Positions 36,688 to 47,724 of a stretch of DNA of 64,000 bases are shown one piece after another (positions within the stretch are counted from its first letter, which is position 1; each line of letters begins with the position of its first letter). The notes under the pieces are model-generated. The model was not told the DNA's origin and ran no database searches. It saw only the letters and a program-made list of their open reading frames with translations. This stretch comes from Apibacter adventoris (lineage in GTDB: Bacteria; Bacteroidota; Bacteroidia; Flavobacteriales; Weeksellaceae), in assembly GCF_002964975.1 (NCBI RefSeq), contig NZ_PSZM01000040.1:248001-312000 (forward strand), read 5' to 3'. The position numbers and the translations under genes were made by a program.

Positions 36688-37153
36688 ACTTTTTTTGTTA
36701 GGTTATTAAATGTACTGATTTATGTCTAAATATTATAATAATAGATACATTAAACATTAAAATTCCATAAAATTTTATATAAAAATTAATTTATAAAAAA
36801 TGGAAATCAGATCATGAGTTAATTTATTAATTAAAAATATATTTAAAATATTAACATAAACAGATTATTTACTTTATATTATTAAATATAATCAATTATT
36901 TCTATATATAAATAATTATTTCTCTTTGAAAATAAATTATTTAAAATTATACTATTTTACTATCTTTTAAAGTATAAGTTTTTTTATATGACTATAATTT
37001 TAAAATAAAAATTATAACAAAAAAATAAGCAAAATACCAATACTAAAAAAATAAAACAGATTTCTTAGACTAAAAAAGTGGATGTGACTATAATTTTTTT
37101 AAAAAACAACCTAAAATATTACCTTTGTAAGGTCTTTAATAAAATATAAGTAT
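36688..37153. other. Divergent intergenic region with valS -7 element
   Basis: About 465 bases of extremely AT-rich sequence between the divergent alpha-2-macroglobulin and valS genes. A TAnnTTTG match (TACCTTTG) at 37120-37127 lies 26 bases before the valS start; no TTG at the expected -33 spacing. I see no T-box or other structured leader, no ORF and no RNA gene. Confidence 0.5.
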
Positions 37154-39772
37154 ATGTCAGAAATTGCAGCAAAATATTCCCCTGTTGATGTAGAATCTAA
37201 ATGGTATAACTTTTGGTTGGAAAATAGATTTTTTCATTCCGAACCTAATGAAAAAAAATCTTATACTATTGTAATTCCTCCTCCTAATGTTACCGGTATA
37301 TTACATATGGGACATATGCTTAATAACACTATTCAGGATGTATTAATAAGACGTGCTAGAATGTTGGGGTATAATGCTTGTTGGATTCCGGGAACAGATC
37401 ATGCTTCTATTGCTACTGAAGCCAAAGTTGTAAATAAGTTAAAAGAAGAAGGAATAAGCAAATTAGACATAGGTCGAGAAAAATTTTTAGAACATGCCTG
37501 GGAATGGACCCGTAAACATGGGGGAATTATATTAGAACAATTGAAAAAATTAGGTTGTTCCTGCGATTGGGACAGAACTAAATTTACTTTAGATGATGAT
37601 TTATACAATTCGGTAATTAAATGCTTTGTAGACCTTTATAATAGAGGATATATATATAAAGGTTATAAAATGATTAACTGGGATCCTGAAGCTAAAACAA
37701 ATATTTCAGATGAAGAAGTTATTCACAAAGAACAAAATGGAAAATTATATTATTTAAAATACCAAATAGTGGGTGATTATTCATACATAGTAGTAGCTAC
37801 AACCCGACCTGAAACTATTTTTGGAGATACAGCCGTATGTATAAATCCGCAAGATGAAAGGTATACTTTTTTGAAAGGAAAAAAAGTTATAGTTCCTTTG
37901 GTAGAAAGAGAAGTTTCCGTTATTGAGGATGAGTATGTAGACATGGAGTTCGGAACAGGATGCCTGAAAATAACTCCCGCACATGATGTAAATGACTATA
38001 AATTAGGTAAAAAGCATAATCTGGAGAGTATAGATATATTTAATGATGATGCTACATTAAATAAAAACGGGAAACAATATGAAGGAAAGAATCGTTTTAT
38101 TGTAAGAAAAGAAATAGTAGAAGAATTAAAACATCTTAATCTTTTAGAAAAAGAAGAAGATCATATAAATAAAGTAGGAACTTCTGAAAGAACCGGTGCT
38201 GTAATTGAACCTAAGATTTCAGTTCAGTGGTTTATGAAAATGAAAGATTTTGCAACCCCAGCATTAGAAGTGGTAATGAATAATGAACTTAAGCTATATC
38301 CTGAAAGATATAAAAACACTTATAAAAACTGGTTAGAAGATGTGCACGACTGGAATATATCTCGACAGCTTTGGTGGGGACATCGTATTCCAGCATATTA
38401 TTATGGAGAAGGAAAAGATGAATTTGTAGTAGCCGAAACCCGTGAAGAAGCATTAATACTAGCTCAGAAAAAAAATTCTACTTTAACTTTAGAAGATTTA
38501 AAACAAGAAGAAGATGTTTTAGATACCTGGTTTTCCTCATGGTTATGGCCTATTTCTGTATTCAATGGAATTAATGAACCCGATAATGAAGAAATAAAAT
38601 ATTACTATCCTACACAAGATTTAGTAACAGGACCAGACATTATTTTCTTTTGGATAGCAAGAATGGTTATGGCTGGATATGCCTTTAGAAATGAAAAACC
38701 TTTTTCTAATGTTTATTTCACTGGTATTGTAAGAGATAAACAAAGAAGAAAAATGTCTAAGCAATTAGGAAATTCTCCAGATCCTTTGGAATTAATAAAT
38801 AAATATGGTGCAGATGGTGTACGTGTAGGGGTTTTATTAAGTTCTTCGGCCGGGAATGACCTTATGTTTGATGAAGATTTATGTTTACAAGGTCGAAACT
38901 TTGCTAATAAAATATGGAATTCATTTCGGTTAATAAAGTCTTGGAATGTAGACACAACTAAAAAAATTCCTGCAGAAAATAAAGAAGCCATAAAATGGAT
39001 AAAAAATAAAATAGCACAAACAATTACTTGGGTAAATACTGATTTTAAGAAATTCAGAATATCAGATTCTTTAATGAACATTTATAAATTAATATGGGAT
39101 GATTATTGTTCATGGTATTTAGAAAGTGTAAAACCTCCTTTTGGAGAAAAAATAGATTCTGTAACATATAATGACACACTTTTTATTTTAGAAGATTTAT
39201 TAAAATTATTACATCCTTATATGCCATTTATATCTGAAGAAATCTGGCAAAATATAAAAGAAAGGGGAACTTATAATAGTTTGATTATTGCAACTTATCC
39301 CTCTGCCAGTATATTTGAGGAAAATATTATTTCTGAATTTGAAAAAACTAAAGAAATAATAACCGGAGTACGTAATTTTAGGTCTGAAAAAGGTATTTCC
39401 CCTAAAGAGCCTTTAGAACTCATCATAAAATCTAAAGATGCTTTAAATAATGTTGAAATTATTAAAAAATTAGCTAATATATCTGAAGTACAACATAATT
39501 TAGAATCTCAACAACCAGTTTACACATTTCTTGTAGGTAAAACAGAATTTGCTATTCCTTTTTCACAAGCTATAGATATAGAAGCTGAAAAAAATAAAAT
39601 ACAAGAAGAAATTAATTATCTACAAGGTTTCTTAAAAAGTGTAAATGCCAAATTGTCTAATGATAAATTTATAAATGGAGCTCCAGAAAAAGTAGTAGAA
39701 ATTGAAAAGAAAAAACAATCTGATACTTTAGAAAAATTAGCAATACTTGAAGAAAATTTAAAAAACTTATAA
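37154..39772 (+). CDS. valS: Valine--tRNA ligase
   Basis: ValRS charges tRNA-Val and edits misactivated threonine. The 872-residue class I synthetase has HMGH (residues 51-54, within PPPNVTGILHMGHMLN) and the CP1 editing domain (VATTRPETIFGDTAV, GTGCLKITPAHDVNDY). The second signature is KMSKQ near residue 533 (RRKMSKQLGNSPDPLELI). The C-terminal end is a coiled coil (ASIFEE through KIQEEINYLQGFLKSVNAKLSND), as expected for ValRS rather than IleRS. Full length. Confidence 0.98.
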   Translation: MSEIAAKYSPVDVESKWYNFWLENRFFHSEPNEKKSYTIVIPPPNVTGILHMGHMLNNTIQDVLIRRARMLGYNACWIPGTDHASIATEAKVVNKLKEEGISKLDIGREKFLEHAWEWTRKHGGIILEQLKKLGCSCDWDRTKFTLDDDLYNSVIKCFVDLYNRGYIYKGYKMINWDPEAKTNISDEEVIHKEQNGKLYYLKYQIVGDYSYIVVATTRPETIFGDTAVCINPQDERYTFLKGKKVIVPLVEREVSVIEDEYVDMEFGTGCLKITPAHDVNDYKLGKKHNLESIDIFNDDATLNKNGKQYEGKNRFIVRKEIVEELKHLNLLEKEEDHINKVGTSERTGAVIEPKISVQWFMKMKDFATPALEVVMNNELKLYPERYKNTYKNWLEDVHDWNISRQLWWGHRIPAYYYGEGKDEFVVAETREEALILAQKKNSTLTLEDLKQEEDVLDTWFSSWLWPISVFNGINEPDNEEIKYYYPTQDLVTGPDIIFFWIARMVMAGYAFRNEKPFSNVYFTGIVRDKQRRKMSKQLGNSPDPLELINKYGADGVRVGVLLSSSAGNDLMFDEDLCLQGRNFANKIWNSFRLIKSWNVDTTKKIPAENKEAIKWIKNKIAQTITWVNTDFKKFRISDSLMNIYKLIWDDYCSWYLESVKPPFGEKIDSVTYNDTLFILEDLLKLLHPYMPFISEEIWQNIKERGTYNSLIIATYPSASIFEENIISEFEKTKEIITGVRNFRSEKGISPKEPLELIIKSKDALNNVEIIKKLANISEVQHNLESQQPVYTFLVGKTEFAIPFSQAIDIEAEKNKIQEEINYLQGFLKSVNAKLSNDKFINGAPEKVVEIEKKKQSDTLEKLAILEENLKNL

Positions 39773-39951
39773 AAAATATCTCTAATAAGTCAGATAAAAG
39801 GAATTGTTGTAACCGAAAATAATATATTTATCAAAGGATAAAAAATGAAATTTATAATAATTACATCGACACTCTATAAACTAAATAGATAATAATTATA
39901 ATTGTATTTTAAAATTATATAATAAGTTATTTATTTTATACGAAATTGTAG

Positions 39952-40067
39952 TAGCTTTGTTAAAGTTAATTGCGTCTTATGAATTTAAGTGTTCTTTAAA
40001 ATTATAAATCATTTAGGATAACCAACTTATTTAAAATTGAATATAGTGAAGTTATCCTATTTTTTTA
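39952..40067 (+). ncRNA. Candidate small RNA or structured leader (low confidence)
   Basis: A -7-like TAGCTTTG (39952-39959) is followed about 55 bases later by a nine-base perfect stem (40014-40022 with 40051-40059, loop 28 bases) and a run of T (40060-40067). This could give a transcript of roughly 100 nucleotides between valS and the 40118 gene. No -33 TTG is seen, and similarity to a known RNA family cannot be judged. It could equally be an attenuated leader of the gene that starts 50 bases later, or the valS terminator. Confidence 0.35.
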
Positions 40068-40117
40068 AATTTATTATTTCATTTCAATTTTTTTTAGAGT
40101 ATTAAAAAAAACTTTTT

Positions 40118-41029
40118 ATGAAAACTTTAGTAATGAAAATATATGCTTTATTTTTCTTATTTTTTACAAACTTTTTACCTGCTCAAAATAAAACAGATAC
40201 TTTGAATTTATCTGAAATACCTATACAGTTTACATTATCAAAAAAAATACATGAAACCTCAGGTGTGGAATTTTATAATGATTTTCTTTATACATTAAAT
40301 GATAGCGGTAATCAACCTGAAATCTACAAATTAAGTTCTCAAAATGGAGAAATATTACAAACCATTAAAATTAAGGATGCTACAAATGTAGATTGGGAAG
40401 AAACTGCCCGAAAAGGAGATACTCTATTTATAGGTGATTTTGGGAATAATTTAGGAAATAGAAAGGACCTTACTATTTATTCAATAATTATACCTCAAGA
40501 GACTTTATCAAAAAATATTGAAGTCAATATATTACATACTTATTACTTTAATTTTGAAGATCAAATAAATTTTAACAATAAGGAATATCTAGTAACTAAT
40601 TTTGATTGTGAGGCTTTTGTATACTATGATAAAAAACTTCATATTTTTACTAAACGATGGGGTGATTACCAGACAACACACTATGAACTTAATCTTAATA
40701 CTACTAAAAAAACTCTTACTGCAAAAAAGATAGAAACTTTCAATACCGAATGTGTTATAACAGGTGCCGATATATATAATAAAGAATTATATCTTATAGG
40801 ATATACTAAGGATGGATTTGCATATACATGGAAATTTATAAATTTTTCTGATGGAAAATTTTTTAATGGAGAGGCTCAAAAAACTTTTATTGGTTTAACT
40901 CCTATGATTAGTCAGACAGAAGGTATAGCAATATCAAAAGATAAAATTTATATTACCGGTGAAGAAATGAATTATTCTTTATTTAAGGTACAACCTACTT
41001 TATATATTATAGATAAAAATAAATTATAA
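40118..41029 (+). CDS. Exported beta-propeller-like hypothetical protein
   Basis: A 303-residue protein with a signal peptide (ending near LPAQ). Repeated blade-like segments are visible: GVEFYNDFLYTLNDSGNQPEIYKLS, NVDWEETARKGDTLFIGDFGNN, DCEAFVYYDKKLHIFTKRWGD, and TEGIAISKDKIYITGEE. The pattern, with DSG/DFGNN turns and EGIA-type strands, is like the six-bladed propeller proteins related to SdiA-regulated or phytase-like families. Catalytic function is not established. No partner gene is evident; the LpxR-like gene converges on it from the right. Confidence 0.65.
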   Translation: MKTLVMKIYALFFLFFTNFLPAQNKTDTLNLSEIPIQFTLSKKIHETSGVEFYNDFLYTLNDSGNQPEIYKLSSQNGEILQTIKIKDATNVDWEETARKGDTLFIGDFGNNLGNRKDLTIYSIIIPQETLSKNIEVNILHTYYFNFEDQINFNNKEYLVTNFDCEAFVYYDKKLHIFTKRWGDYQTTHYELNLNTTKKTLTAKKIETFNTECVITGADIYNKELYLIGYTKDGFAYTWKFINFSDGKFFNGEAQKTFIGLTPMISQTEGIAISKDKIYITGEEMNYSLFKVQPTLYIIDKNKL

Positions 41030-41058
41030 TTAATTTATTTACAATAAACTAAATATGT

Positions 41059-41997
41059 TTATTTAAACAAATACTTTAACTCTATAGTTCCATACCATTG
41101 AGTTTTTTCTTGTAAAGAAGTTTCTTTTGTTTGATAATTAATTGCAAGATTTAAAGCATAACGATTCCATGTTTTCATTATCCCTACAATTTGATGGTAC
41201 AATAATGGATTTAATTTACCTGTAACAGGACCTTTATCTTTTCTAAAAGCACCTCCTTCGATAGTTGCATTATAAGCATATACTAAAAGTGACGGTTGAT
41301 AATAAAAGAAAAATTCCTTATGGGAATTTTTATATTTTGCATTTAATCTCGTATTCCAATATGAAGTAGATAAATTATTATTAAACTTTCCCCATCTAAT
41401 TAAACTACCCAATTTAATATTATCAAAAAATAAACCTGCTCTTGCTCCTGCAATAGCCTGAATTTCAAAATTATCTTTAATAGGAATTTCTTTAATCCAT
41501 GTTAATTCACCATTTATTCCTATGGAGTTTTTTAATTGAAAATCCCATTGTTTTTTTGGGTCATACATATCAAATAAATGATGTATAAATACCTGTGTTT
41601 CTTTCCCAAAAGATATAGGTCCAATAGAAGCTATAGAAACTCCCCATTTTATCATTTCTTTATTTTTTGTAAACTGAGTTTGTTTATAAGATATATATAA
41701 ATAGGCTGTTACTGGTCGATCTATATTTATTAGTTTAGAATAGTTTCCATTCTGTGCATTATAAATATTTTGTCCTAAAGAAAAAGTAGCTATTTTTAAT
41801 GAATCTTTATTTTTTTTCGATTTCCAATTTACATAAAATTCTAGACCGTTGGTATAATATCCATCATCCCCTAATAACATGTATGCATCATTTTCAGAAA
41901 TAATACCAAATTCTTTTGTATAAAAATCTTTATTATTTTGAGAAAATATATTTATATATATAAGAAATATTAATATAGATATATAAGATTTTTTCAA
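41059..41997 (-). CDS. LpxR-like lipid A deacylase (DUF2219), outer-membrane barrel
   Basis: A 312-residue protein with a signal peptide (ending near NIFSQ) and alternating amphipathic strands, ending in a terminal aromatic residue (LKYLFK) typical of outer-membrane barrels. The N-terminal segment ISENDAYMLLGDDGYYTNGLEFYVNW matches the LpxR signature (acidic calcium-binding residues and YTNG). LpxR enzymes remove the 3'-acyloxyacyl group of lipid A. No further catalytic check was possible by eye, so the activity is inferred from family resemblance. It is followed 13 bases on the far side by prmC, with which it may be cotranscribed. Confidence 0.8.
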   Translation of the reverse strand: MKKSYISILIFLIYINIFSQNNKDFYTKEFGIISENDAYMLLGDDGYYTNGLEFYVNWKSKKNKDSLKIATFSLGQNIYNAQNGNYSKLINIDRPVTAYLYISYKQTQFTKNKEMIKWGVSIASIGPISFGKETQVFIHHLFDMYDPKKQWDFQLKNSIGINGELTWIKEIPIKDNFEIQAIAGARAGLFFDNIKLGSLIRWGKFNNNLSTSYWNTRLNAKYKNSHKEFFFYYQPSLLVYAYNATIEGGAFRKDKGPVTGKLNPLLYHQIVGIMKTWNRYALNLAINYQTKETSLQEKTQWYGTIELKYLFK

Positions 41998-42009
41998 AAT
42001 AATTAAATT

Positions 42010-42879
42010 TTATTTTATTGCAGCTTCAGCTTTTATCATTCTATAATTACCAGATAGATCTTTCTTTAACTCAACAAAAGTAAAATATTTCAAAAATAAT
42101 TCCTGAGTTTCTTCACTTAAATTCTGATTAATTTCTATATATATTTTACCTTTTTCATTTAAATTCATCATAGAAAATTTAATAATTTCCTTATAAAAAA
42201 TCAAAGGATTTTCATCCGTCACAAATAGTGCTTCATTAGGTTCAAATTTATAAACTCTTTCATCCATATCTCTTTTTTCGGATTTTTTTATGTAAGGCGG
42301 ATTAGATACAATAATATCATATTTTTTATTTGTATTTATTTTTTCAGAATCCAATAAATTTGTTTGAATATAATTTACGGAGACTTTATTAAGTACAGAA
42401 TTTTTTTGAGATAGTTCTAAAGCTTTTTCACTCACATCAATACCATCTATTTGAGATTTAGGTAAATTTTTTGCTAAAGCTATGCTGATACATCCACTAC
42501 CCGAACATAAGTCTATAATTTGTAATTTTTGATTTTTATTATTAATATCTTTTAAAATCCACTCGACCAACTCTTCCGTTTCCGGTCTGGGAATAAGAAC
42601 ATTTTTATTAACAAGGATTTCACAACCAAAAAATATTGTACTTCCTAATACATATTGATAAGGTATACCTTCTTTTAATTGAAATAATGCATTTAGAAAA
42701 AGAATATATTTTAAATCATTTTCATCTTTTAATTCATTTAAAGATAATTTTAAAATAGATTTATTTATATGAAGATAATTTTCAGCCAGAGCATAAAATA
42801 TGATATCTATTTCTTGAAGAGAATATTGTTCAGATAATTGTTTAATATATTGCTGTCTGATTTCTGATAAAGATTTCAT
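42010..42879 (-). CDS. prmC: Release factor glutamine methyltransferase
   Basis: PrmC methylates the Gln of the GGQ motif in peptide chain release factors, using S-adenosylmethionine. The 289-residue protein has the SAM-binding motif IIDLCSGSGCISIALAK, the catalytic NPPYI motif (VSNPPYIKKSE), and a helical N-terminal domain with GIPYQYVLGSTIFFG. The spacing from the start to NPPY is normal for PrmC and rules out the HemK-like RNA methyltransferases. It starts 27 bases after the secA terminator hairpin and leads into the LpxR-like gene. Confidence 0.95.
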   Translation of the reverse strand: MKSLSEIRQQYIKQLSEQYSLQEIDIIFYALAENYLHINKSILKLSLNELKDENDLKYILFLNALFQLKEGIPYQYVLGSTIFFGCEILVNKNVLIPRPETEELVEWILKDINNKNQKLQIIDLCSGSGCISIALAKNLPKSQIDGIDVSEKALELSQKNSVLNKVSVNYIQTNLLDSEKINTNKKYDIIVSNPPYIKKSEKRDMDERVYKFEPNEALFVTDENPLIFYKEIIKFSMMNLNEKGKIYIEINQNLSEETQELFLKYFTFVELKKDLSGNYRMIKAEAAIK

Positions 42880-42906
42880 TTTAAAAATTTCTCTAAATTA
42901 ATAAAA

Positions 42907-42936
42907 AACCGGAATAAATTTTTATTTATTCCGGTT
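42907..42936 (-). terminator. Intrinsic terminator of secA
   Basis: A 13-base perfect stem (42907-42919 with 42924-42936) with a TTTT/AAAA loop, followed on the minus strand by a run of T. It lies 28 bases after the secA stop and upstream of prmC. Confidence 0.93.
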
Positions 42937-42963
42937 AAGTATAGTTATATTATACTATAATTT

Positions 42964-45900
42964 TTATTCTTCCTCTACTAAAACCCAACCTTCTTCAATT
43001 AGATTTTGCGCTTGTTTAAATTTTAATTCTTTAACTTCTCCGGTTCTTAAATTTCTTATATTAACCATTTCATTACGTCCTATTTTATTAACCCGTAAAG
43101 GTTCTGAAACTTCTTTTGCTTGAGGAATATTCTTTTTATTTTCTTCAAAATCTCTACTTTCTATCGTTTTCTGTTTAACTTCTTTAGCTTGTCGTATTGA
43201 AGTTTCTTCAGGTTCTGAAGGAAGTCCTCCTTTAAATAAAAAAGAAATAATTTCTTTATTTGTCTTATCTAGCATTTCACTAAATAAAGAAAAAGATTCT
43301 TGTTTATAAATTACCAAAGGGTCTTTTTGCTCATAAACTGCAGATTGAACTGATTTTCTTAATTCATCCATTTCTCTCAGATGTTCTTTCCAGTTTTCAT
43401 CAATTAATGCCAAAGTAATCCCTTTTTCAAAATCTTGTAAAAGTGCTTTTCCTTCAGAGTTATATGCTTCTTCTAAATCAGTAGTAACATTCAACACTTT
43501 TGTTCCGTCTGTAAATGGAACAGATATATTTTTATATTGATTTCCTTGTGCTAAAAATACATTGGAAATAACAGGGAATATTTGTTTAGCTGTATTATTT
43601 AATTTTTCTTTGTAATTTGAGTCAGCTTGTTCAAAAATTTTGTCCGTAAGTTCCTTTTCAGTAAGTTTATTAAACTCATCTTCATTTACAGGTGTATCCA
43701 TCGCAAAGATAGTTGCCAACTCAAATTCAAAATTTTTAAAATTTTTAGAATATTTGTTATCTTTAGTAATAAGAGCTGCTGTATCAAAAATCATATTGGC
43801 AATATCGATACTTAGTTTATCTCCAAAAAGTGCATTTCTACGTCTTTTATAAATCACTTCTCTTTGCTTATTCATCACATCATCATATTCCAATAATCTT
43901 TTACGTATTCCAAAATTATTTTCTTCAACTTTTTTTTGAGCTCTTTCTATAGAATTAGTAATCATAGAATGCTGTATGACATCTCCTTCTTTATGTCCTA
44001 ACCTATCCATCATTTTAGCTATTCTATCAGAACCAAATAAACGCATTAAATTATCCTCCAAAGAAACATAAAACTGAGAGGATCCAGGATCTCCTTGACG
44101 TCCGGAACGCCCTCTCAACTGTCTATCTACTCGTCTGGAATCATGTCTTTCTGTACCTATAATAGCTAATCCTCCAGCTTGTTTTACTTCGTCAGTAAGT
44201 TTAATATCTGTACCCCTACCTGCCATATTGGTAGCAATAGTAACTACTCCAGAATTTCCTGCTTTTGCAACAATTTCAGCTTCTTTCTTATGTAATTTCG
44301 CATTTAATACATTATGAGGAATTTTTCTCATTTTTAATGCCTTACTTAACAATTCTGAAATTTCAACAGAAGTAGTCCCTACTAATACAGGTCTTTTATC
44401 TTCTTGAGATAAACGTATCACTTCATTTAAAACAGCATTGAATTTTTCTCTGTTTGTTTTAAAAACCAAGTCTTGTTGGTCTTTTCTTATGATTGGTTTA
44501 TTAGTAGGAATTACAACGACATCCAGTTTATAAATTTCCCAAAATTCACCAGCTTCAGTCTCTGCCGTACCAGTCATTCCTGCTAATTTGTTATACATTC
44601 TAAAATAATTTTGCAGGGTAACTGTAGCAAAAGTTTGAGTAGCTGCCTCTATTTTTACATTTTCTTTAGCTTCTAATGCTTGATGTAAACCATCGGAATA
44701 TCGACGGCCTTCCATAATACGTCCTGTTTGTTCATCAACAATTTTTACTTGACCATCTATTACTACATATTCAATATCTTTTTCAAATAAAGTATAAGCT
44801 TTAAGTAACTGGCTTAAGGAATGTATTCTTTCTGATTTTATAGCAAAATAACGCAAAAAATCTTCTTTTTCTTTATGTTCTTCTTCTTTAGATAGATTTT
44901 TATTTTCAATATCTGCAAACACAGTTCCTAAATCTTCTAAAACAAAAAAATTAGGATCTTCATTACCTTTAGATAAAAATTCAATTCCTTTATCGGTTAA
45001 TTCTACCTGATTGTTTTTTTCATCAATCGAGAAGTATAAATCTTTATCTGCTTCTGGCATCATGCGATTATTATCTGAGATAAAATAAGCTTCAGCCTTT
45101 AATAAAGTAGTTTTATTTCCTTCTTCAGATAAAAATTTTATTAAGGGTTTATATTTAGGCAACCCTCTGTATACTTGATAAAGTTTGTGCCCACCTTCTT
45201 TTTTATCTCCTGAAGCTAATAGTTGTTTGGCCTCTTGAAATAATTTAGAGATTTCATTCTTTTGAGCACTAAATATATTTTCTACAATTGGTTTTAATTC
45301 TTGATATTCTTGTTTATCACCTTGAGGTATAGGACCTGAAATAATTAAAGGGGTACGAGCATCGTCTATTAAAACAGAATCCACTTCATCCACAATCGCA
45401 TAGTTTAATTCTCTTTGTACTAAATCGGCAGGTGAATTTGCCATATTATCACGTAAATAATCAAAACCAAACTCATTATTAGTTCCATAAGTAATATCTG
45501 CCCAATAGGCTTGTCTACGAGATTCTGAATTAGGCTGATGTTTATCTATACAATCAATACTTAAACCATGAAATTCAAAAATAGGTCCCATCCATGCAGA
45601 GTCACGTTTAGCTAAATAATCATTTACTGTAACGACATGAACTCCTCTTCCTGGAAGAGCATTTAAATAAATTGGCAAAGTTCCAACTAAAGTTTTCCCT
45701 TCTCCTGTAGCCATTTCTGCAATTTTTCCTTCATGCAATACAGTTCCTCCTATATACTGAACATCATAATGCACCATATCCCATTTTACTTCTTTACCTG
45801 CGGCATCCCAACTATTATTCCATACAGCATTATCTCCTTCAATATTTACATAGTTTGTAGTTTCTGATAATTTCCGATCAAAATCTGTAGCCTTTACCAC

Positions 45901-46287
45901 TAATTTCTCATTTTCTGCAAATCTTTTTGCAGTTTCCTTAATTACAGCAAAAGCTTGCGGAAGTAATTCCAATAAAACCTTTTCTTCTATATCATAAACT
46001 TCTTTTTCAAGTTTATCTATTTGAGCATATAAATTTTCTTTCTCATCAACATCATCAGTTTGTTGAGTTTTACTTTTTAAATCTGAAATTTGTGCTTTTA
46101 ATTCTGAGTTAGCTTGGGCTATTTTTTCTTTGAATTCAATGGTTTTATTTCTTAATTCATCTGTTGATAATGAGGAAATACCAGACTCCTCCTTTTTGAT
46201 TTTATCTAAGTATTTATTAAGTTGTTCAAGATCTTTTTTATGTTTATCTCCAATAAATAATTTTAGGACAGAATTTAATATATTCAT
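42964..46287 (-). CDS. secA: Preprotein translocase ATPase SecA
   Basis: SecA drives proteins through SecYEG. The 1107-residue protein has the Walker A region [14 protein letters not shown] (near 195), the DEVDS box [18 protein letters not shown], and the tail of the helicase core GRGTDIKL and [16 protein letters not shown]. Length exceeds that of E. coli SecA because of Bacteroidota-type insertions. The C-terminus [19 protein letters not shown] and acidic end lack the usual zinc-binding SecB tail, as is common in this phylum. A TACATTTG -7 element (46312-46319) lies 24 bases upstream of the start. Confidence 0.98.
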   Translation of the reverse strand: MNILNSVLKLFIGDKHKKDLEQLNKYLDKIKKEESGISSLSTDELRNKTIEFKEKIAQANSELKAQISDLKSKTQQTDDVDEKENLYAQIDKLEKEVYDIEEKVLLELLPQAFAVIKETAKRFAENEKLVVKATDFDRKLSETTNYVNIEGDNAVWNNSWDAAGKEVKWDMVHYDVQYIGGTVLHEGKIAEMATGEGKTLVGTLPIYLNALPGRGVHVVTVNDYLAKRDSAWMGPIFEFHGLSIDCIDKHQPNSESRRQAYWADITYGTNNEFGFDYLRDNMANSPADLVQRELNYAIVDEVDSVLIDDARTPLIISGPIPQGDKQEYQELKPIVENIFSAQKNEISKLFQEAKQLLASGDKKEGGHKLYQVYRGLPKYKPLIKFLSEEGNKTTLLKAEAYFISDNNRMMPEADKDLYFSIDEKNNQVELTDKGIEFLSKGNEDPNFFVLEDLGTVFADIENKNLSKEEEHKEKEDFLRYFAIKSERIHSLSQLLKAYTLFEKDIEYVVIDGQVKIVDEQTGRIMEGRRYSDGLHQALEAKENVKIEAATQTFATVTLQNYFRMYNKLAGMTGTAETEAGEFWEIYKLDVVVIPTNKPIIRKDQQDLVFKTNREKFNAVLNEVIRLSQEDKRPVLVGTTSVEISELLSKALKMRKIPHNVLNAKLHKKEAEIVAKAGNSGVVTIATNMAGRGTDIKLTDEVKQAGGLAIIGTERHDSRRVDRQLRGRSGRQGDPGSSQFYVSLEDNLMRLFGSDRIAKMMDRLGHKEGDVIQHSMITNSIERAQKKVEENNFGIRKRLLEYDDVMNKQREVIYKRRRNALFGDKLSIDIANMIFDTAALITKDNKYSKNFKNFEFELATIFAMDTPVNEDEFNKLTEKELTDKIFEQADSNYKEKLNNTAKQIFPVISNVFLAQGNQYKNISVPFTDGTKVLNVTTDLEEAYNSEGKALLQDFEKGITLALIDENWKEHLREMDELRKSVQSAVYEQKDPLVIYKQESFSLFSEMLDKTNKEIISFLFKGGLPSEPEETSIRQAKEVKQKTIESRDFEENKKNIPQAKEVSEPLRVNKIGRNEMVNIRNLRTGEVKELKFKQAQNLIEEGWVLVEEE

Positions 46288-46404
46288 TATCTAATTAATT
46301 TTTTTAGCATACAAATGTAAGAAAAATACTTTATCTACATGGTAGTATAAAGAAATAATAGGCACTAATTTAAGCAATTATAGACTTAATTTATTTTCGC
46401 CTAA

Positions 46405-46626
46405 TTAATACTCATCCTCATTCCACAGAAAATCATCATCTGTAGGATAATCAGCCCAAATTTCTTCTATATTATCATAAATTTCTCCCTCATCTTCAAT
46501 TGCTTGTAAGTTTTCTACTACCTCTAAAGGTGCACCGGTTCTAATTGCGTAATCAATTAATTCATCTTTGGTAGCAGGCCATGGTGCATCACTTAAATAT
46601 GATGCTAATTCTAAAGTCCAATACAT
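46405..46626 (-). CDS. DUF2795 domain-containing small protein
   Basis: A 73-residue acidic protein, probably starting MYWTLELASYLSDAPWPATK at 46626. A longer frame to 46692 exists, but its extra 22 residues are a lysine-rich, hydrophobic stretch unlike the family, so I prefer the shorter start. The pattern TLELASYLSDAPWPATKDEL, then IRTGAPLEVVENLQAI, is the DUF2795 signature. The function is unknown. It precedes secA on the same strand. Confidence 0.85.
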   Translation of the reverse strand: MYWTLELASYLSDAPWPATKDELIDYAIRTGAPLEVVENLQAIEDEGEIYDNIEEIWADYPTDDDFLWNEDEY

Positions 46627-47122
46627 TACAATTAAATTTTTTATTATTACAAATAACTTTAATATTTTATTTTTCCATTTTCGACACATCAAACTTCAAG
46701 CCAAAATATTTAACTTTTTATTTTGATTATTTAAGTTTAATCTGAATAGTTTTATTTATTACTATTAAAAATTAATATTTAAATACCTTAAAAATTGCTT
46801 AGACATATTGACATGAAATTTTATATACTTTCCTTATTCCTTAATTTAAGAATATACATTTTTTAATCATTAGAAAATAAATAAAAAATAATGTAACATT
46901 TGTTTAAATGCAACTAAAAACTTAATTAAAGAAATTCATTTTGAATGAATGAAATTAATAAAGTCTTTTACTATTGAAGTATAATTTAGAAACAGTTATT
47001 TTTCATAAACAGAAAGCATTAGCTTAAGCAATTATATTTCCACAACTTTGGTTGTGAATAAATAATAAAAGCATCAAAGAACATAATCAGAATAATAAAT
47101 AATTATTTATTATTCAAAACTA
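46627..47122. other. AT-rich intergenic region with two hairpins
   Basis: About 495 bases. It contains a short hairpin at 47041-47056 (CACAAC/GTTGTG, 4-base loop) and a 24-base perfect AT palindrome at 47091-47114. The palindrome lies nine bases after the stop of the minus-strand barrel gene and could act as its terminator. I see no ORF or RNA gene. Confidence 0.5.
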
Positions 47123-47704
47123 TTAATTAAAAATATATGCCAAAGAAGCCCCTAAAACAGACGTTCTTTCCTGTTTAGGATAATCTTTATATATATCAAT
47201 TAAACCATAATTATAACGTATAGAAAATTCAAAATTTCTTAAAATGCTATAACCTATACCAAAACCTATAGATAAATTAATATTTTTAGGCTTATCATTA
47301 TAATATAATATATCTAAATCTTTATTTTTTTGTGATACCAAAAATCCTATTTGTGGTCCTATTTCACCAAAAAATTCACTGTCTGCTTCAGAAAAATAAG
47401 CCCTTAACATTAAAGGTATATTTAAATAATTTTGAAAATATTTTATAACATGGCTTGTATGTTTATCCTTTTCCCCTTCTAAGGAATAAATAACTTCCGG
47501 TTGAAAAAAAAACTGATTATTATTATCTAAAGGAATCTGACAAAATGCTCCAAAAGATCCTGAAATTCTTCCCTCAGATTCTTTATGTATTTCAGATATA
47601 TTACTTCTGTGCACAGATCCTTTTATACCTAATCTAACTTGTGAGTAAGTGATAACAGGAAATAATAGAGTCAAAAGAACTTCTTTACGAAATAAATTTT
47701 TCAT
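47123..47704 (-). CDS. Outer-membrane beta-barrel protein (porin family)
   Basis: A 193-residue exported protein (signal peptide ending near VITYSQ). It has the small-barrel pattern VRLGIKGSVHRSNIS, GSFGAFCQIPLDNNNQFFFQPEVIY, YLNIPLMLRAYF, FFGEIGPQIGFLVSQ and a final aromatic LAYIFN. It resembles the PorT-like/OMP_b-brl domain common in Bacteroidota. It probably sits in the outer membrane. It lies 20 bases after sucD on the same strand and may be transcribed with it, though the roles are unrelated. Confidence 0.85.
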   Translation of the reverse strand: MKNLFRKEVLLTLLFPVITYSQVRLGIKGSVHRSNISEIHKESEGRISGSFGAFCQIPLDNNNQFFFQPEVIYSLEGEKDKHTSHVIKYFQNYLNIPLMLRAYFSEADSEFFGEIGPQIGFLVSQKNKDLDILYYNDKPKNINLSIGFGIGYSILRNFEFSIRYNYGLIDIYKDYPKQERTSVLGASLAYIFN

Positions 47705-47724
47705 AATATATTATGTTTTTACAT

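Noticed and set aside
36688..37153. T-box or other riboswitch before valS
   Set aside because: No conserved T-box sequence, no stem of note and no terminator in the leader; T-boxes are not typical of Bacteroidota.
38741..38770. KMSKQ in place of KMSKS in ValS
   Set aside because: The last residue of this motif varies among synthetases and the enzyme is otherwise complete, so not a sign of inactivation.
43627..43852. Two overlapping plus-strand open frames inside secA
   Set aside because: Reverse-strand shadows of a well-conserved gene, with no family features of their own.
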